DNA of 64,000 nucleotides from Lycorma delicatula (lineage: Eukaryota > Arthropoda > Insecta > Hemiptera > Fulgoridae): NCBI RefSeq assembly GCF_047948215.1, contig NC_134455.1:320408147-320472146 (forward strand). Direction: 5' to 3'. The stretch's first letter is position 1. Every line of letters starts with the position of its first letter. The notes beneath the pieces are model-generated. The model saw only the letters and a list, made by a program, of their open reading frames with translations, was not told where the DNA came from and searched no databases. The position numbers were made by a program, and so were the translations under genes. Positions 62,135-64,000 of the stretch are shown here, piece after piece.

Positions 62135-63748
62135 CAGAACAGGTAAAAGTGAGAAAAAAACATTCCAGAATATAGTTATTGAAATTTTAAGTGTCTATAA
62201 AATAAACTGTTCAAGTTTTTCAAGATATCAATTAAAACTATGATTTATAATTTCCATGCAGTTAATAAAGAAGTCATATATTTTTTATGGAAAAGGGTTC
62301 CTTTGAATTTTATGATTTGTTTTTCCTAATCAGTTTAGTAAATGGTTTCTTCCTTATTATGCAGGTTACTCTGAAAATTTATTAGCAAATAAGACCACTC
62401 GAGGGTCAACTATGATTAATCTTGTGATTACCCTACAACAACAGTTGTAGCAATCCTCCCGGTCAAAGCAATGTTTGTCAATAGAGTTCATGATCTGATA
62501 GTGGAATCAAATTTTTATTGTGTTGTAATATAAAGAAACAGATTGGTACTGGTCTATTAGTTTTATGTTTGCTTCTAGTATGATAGCATTACCTCTTTTT
62601 GGGTATGAAAATCGCTGTAAAATTCATGCTATATATAAAGAAATGATAAAAGTTAAATTATTTGATATTTATTTAAACTAATTGTATTAATCAATTTTAA
62701 CAAGAATAATAAAAAAACCTAGTTTTTTCAAATGTATAATTTTTTTGTATTGTTTTAATGATATAAAAATAATAATTATTAAATGTTATATCATTAAAAC
62801 AATTATTGTTTGTAATAATTGTCTTTTGTAATATTTGAAACGTTAGTGGTATAATTATTTATATTTACACTGTTAAAAATTAAGGTTTTTAATAATTGTG
62901 GGTATTTTTCCTTTTAATTTTGCAGTGTTATATGAATACGTTTATAAAAACATTTATTATTCGGGAAAAAATATTTGCAATTAATATTTATACAAATAAG
63001 CATGACAGAGAATCTCATCTGACGTTATGAAAATCATTTTATTTGTAACTAGTTAAATATAAATATATAGTATCCATGGAAATAAATTTTAAATTAGTAT
63101 AGTATCCATGGATATAAATTATTAATTTGTATTGTTTAACATTTAAATAAATTTTAGCAATCATCATTCTTTTAAAGTAATATCCACCAGGTTGTTTTAG
63201 TGGTACCCAAATTCTCTGATTTGAAATTCAAGTGTTCCAGCATTCAAGCCGTACTTCTTCTATTAAAATACAAACTAAATATTGCTGTTGTTTTGTTTTG
63301 TTTTGTTAGGATGACACACAGTTAGGATATCCTATAGATATGATTAGATGAACATTATCCATCTAACATACAAATAACATCACATGTTTTAGTGTTTTGG
63401 GCAATTTATAATTATTTATCCCTTTGTAGAATATCAAGGTTGTGGTTTAATATTAATACACTTGAAAGTATGGTGACTGAAATTGCGTTCTATTTATATT
63501 TGTGAGCATGTGCGCACATGTGTTAAAAGTAGCAACAGTTATTGAAAGATTACAATGATATTATAAACTGTAGTGTACAATTCTCATAATTGTGTCATTA
63601 CTTCGGCTCAAAAACACAAAAGGTACTGTAATAAAAATATAACTGTTTTTCAAAAATAAGAGAAGTTTTAAGGTTGGTTTTCAATTAAGTGCAGTTAATA
63701 TCATCCTCTTTCATCGACATAAGCAATACTTCAATGGATTGCTGAAGG
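62135..63748 (+). repeat. Unit 24, S class, 1614 bp
   Basis: Third S of the S-L-L register, with the unit 18 marks. Confidence 0.9.
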
Positions 63749-64000
63749 CAGAACAGGTAAAAGTGAGAAAAAAACATTCCAGAATATAGTTATTGAAATT
63801 TTAAGTGTCTATAAAATAAACTGTTCAAGTTTTTCAAGATATCAATTAAAACTATGATTTATATTTTCCATGCAGTTAATAAAGAATTCATATATTTTTT
63901 ATGGAAAAGGGTTCCTTTGAATTTTATGATTTGTTTTTCCTAATCAGTTTAGTAAATGGTTTCTGCCTTATTATGCAGCTTACTCTGAAAATGTATTAGC
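63749..64000 (+). repeat. Unit 25, cut by the window end
   Basis: The first 252 bp of a further unit, matching units 19 and 22. The array continues beyond this window. Confidence 0.9.

Larger units (their letters stand above)
16007..64000 (+). repeat. 48-kb SINE-derived tandem satellite array
   Basis: Twenty-five complete units and one cut by the window end follow head to tail in one orientation. I phased them on the conserved SINE-tail string CAGAACAGGT. Two main unit classes occur: L (2365-2402 bp) and S (1600-1656 bp). All units carry SINE family 1 material (tRNA-like head, GGTTGGGTTTCAATTAA body, CAGAACAGGTAAAAGTGAGA tail) plus AT-rich flank. From 23.7 kb rightward the units are nearly identical; the first four are divergent. 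The array starts directly against an R1-like RT fragment and runs off the window. It has no conserved protein-coding frame. In function it is a macrosatellite; any structural or transcriptional role is unknown. Confidence 0.95.

Noticed and set aside
16007..64000. CRISPR-like or bacterial repeat array.
   Set aside because: Units are kilobases long, contain SINE sequence, lack spacers and sit in eukaryotic DNA.
16007..64000. Centromere.
   Set aside because: Higher-order structure is suggestive, but there is no functional evidence. If the host is a hemipteran, its chromosomes are expected to be holocentric, so the label is not justified.

Overview
This is an AT-rich eukaryotic window. Dispersed, decayed non-LTR retrotransposons and tRNA-derived SINEs sit in long non-coding DNA, which points to an animal, most likely an insect. 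A hemipteran is my guess from the style of the repeats; that is impression, not proof. There are no bacterial-type genes, rRNA, true tRNA or CRISPR, and no intact host protein-coding gene.

Left part (1 to about 16.0 kb): a relic landscape. From 1540 to 3838 lies an I/Jockey-superfamily element that keeps its 5' region and ORF1 (three zinc knuckles, one in-frame stop, one frameshift) but has lost ORF2. At 7992-8658 is the 3' end of another LINE, with the C-terminal ORF2 zinc motif, a 3' stem and C/A homopolymers. At 12839-13495 the end of an endonuclease domain and the linker are joined directly to a 3' UTR-like tail, with the reverse transcriptase removed. At about 15.0-16.0 kb, on the minus strand, is an R1-like RT fragment whose YADD tyrosine codon is a stop. 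Two SINE-like families are present. One has a tRNA-like head and a 3' end around GAGGCTAAACAGGAAAAA (281, 6676, 8961, 16097). The other is present as an inverted pair (3991-4275 and 7168-7350). A possible 117-bp exon lies at 14662-14778. The rest is AT-rich DNA in which I recognise nothing.

Right part (about 16.0 to 64.0 kb, continuing past the window): one 48-kb tandem array with kilobase-scale units that grew out of SINE-bearing DNA. I count 25 complete units and one cut by the window end. They fall mainly into two classes, a long unit L (about 2.38 kb) and a short unit S (about 1.61 kb). S is L minus a 764-bp segment. L looks like an old dimer: each half carries the same flank followed by a tRNA-like SINE head. 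The left-most units (16.3-23.7 kb) are divergent and more SINE-like, and from 23.7 kb rightward the units are strongly homogenised. Higher-order repeats are visible: a 4xS block of 6,435 bp twice in a row (23691-36560), an 8.8-kb offset block marked by a 16-bp minirepeat (37736, 46550), and an S-L-L block of about 6.35-6.38 kb (49407 onward).

Nothing here works together as a pathway. The interest lies in the step-by-step record of a SINE locus becoming a long satellite with higher-order structure.
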